Assembly: GCA_016926135.1 (NCBI GenBank)
Contig: JAFGPH010000430.1
Coordinates: forward strand, 1 to 5,142
Reading direction: 5' to 3'
Length of the DNA stretch: 5,142 nt
Source: Deltaproteobacteria bacterium
GTDB taxonomy: Bacteria; Desulfobacterota; DSM-4660; Desulfatiglandales; HGW-15
This document shows, one piece after another, positions 5,000 through 5,142 of this stretch (the stretch's first letter is position 1; each line of letters begins with the position of its first letter). Position numbers and translations under genes: made by a program. A model generated the notes under the pieces. The model made no database searches. It saw nothing but the letters and a program-made list of their open reading frames with translations, and had not been told where the DNA came from.

Positions 5000-5142
5000 A
5001 TGTGTAAAAAGATATTCATCATTTTGTTTCTACTTTCTTTCGGCGTGACCCTTCCCATTCATGCGGCGCAGTTCCCGGCCAAGGAAGTTCAGATCATCAT
5101 TCCCTGGGCGGCTGGCGGGGCGACGGACCTGATTTTTCGGGC
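5000..5142 (+). CDS. tctC: TTT periplasmic substrate-binding protein TctC (5' end only)
   Basis: The first 47 residues are present and the gene continues past the window. MCKKIFIILFLLSFGVTLPIHA is a Sec signal peptide: a Lys-Lys N-region, a hydrophobic core at about 5-18 and likely cleavage after Ala22 or Ala23. Cys2 is too close to the start to be a lipobox cysteine. The mature start QFPAKEVQIIIPWAAGGATDLIFR matches the first strand and loop of the Bug/TctC fold, where the PWAAGGATD loop (35-43) contributes to binding the substrate carboxylate. The protein should act in the periplasm and deliver substrate to TctA/TctB. Its start is set by the consensus AGGAGG 7 bases upstream. The C-terminal part is not visible, so completeness cannot be judged. 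Confidence 0.93.
   Translation, partial: MCKKIFIILFLLSFGVTLPIHAAQFPAKEVQIIIPWAAGGATDLIFR

Noticed and set aside
1..5142. Mobile elements, CRISPR arrays, tRNA or rRNA genes, or a defence system
   Set aside because: I saw no transposase or integrase motif, no regularly spaced direct repeats, no tRNA-like sequence and no nuclease or toxin domain apart from the DUF2283 protein, which has no partner here.

Overview
The window reads as a bacterial chromosomal locus for uptake and oxidation or reduction of an organic (probably sugar) acid. It is moderately GC-rich, has strong Shine-Dalgarno sequences and uses AGG/AGA arginine and CCC/GGG codons heavily. A tripartite tricarboxylate transporter (TTT) set next to an FCD-type GntR regulator and sugar-acid dehydrogenases fits a proteobacterium or an anaerobic Desulfobacterota-like (former Deltaproteobacteria) organism. 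That taxonomic guess is inference, because no marker gene is present.

Layout. Positions 1-195 are the 3' end of a short-chain dehydrogenase whose C-terminus looks like the SDR-type D-mannonate oxidoreductase (fructuronate reductase, UxuB/YjmF-like). Next comes a small DUF2283 gene (336-539) whose N-terminus appears to have been split off by a frameshift. It converges on a Gfo/Idh/MocA-family NAD(P)-dependent oxidoreductase on the minus strand (594-1805), and the 54-base gap between them holds a perfect 8-bp hairpin. Positions 1806-2144 form a 339-base divergent control region. It contains two mirror-image TTGACA hexamers and a nested set of inverted repeats with TGGT...ACCA half-sites of the kind FCD-GntR proteins bind. 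Rightward from it run an FCD-type GntR regulator (2145-2888), tctB (2885-3355, overlapping the regulator by 4 bases), tctA (3431-4963) and the start of tctC (5000 to past the window end).

How the genes may work together. TctC would capture the substrate in the periplasm, and the TctA/TctB membrane complex would import it. The dehydrogenases (SDR and Gfo/Idh) would carry out redox steps in the cytoplasm. The GntR-FCD protein would sense the substrate or a metabolite, controlling its own operon and perhaps the divergent oxidoreductase through the operator-like repeats. The substrate is not shown by the sequence; the UxuB-like neighbour makes a hexuronate or aldonate a reasonable guess. I see no mobile element, CRISPR, tRNA/rRNA or clearly novel system. 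The most interesting points are the architecture of the divergent operator region and the frameshifted DUF2283 gene.
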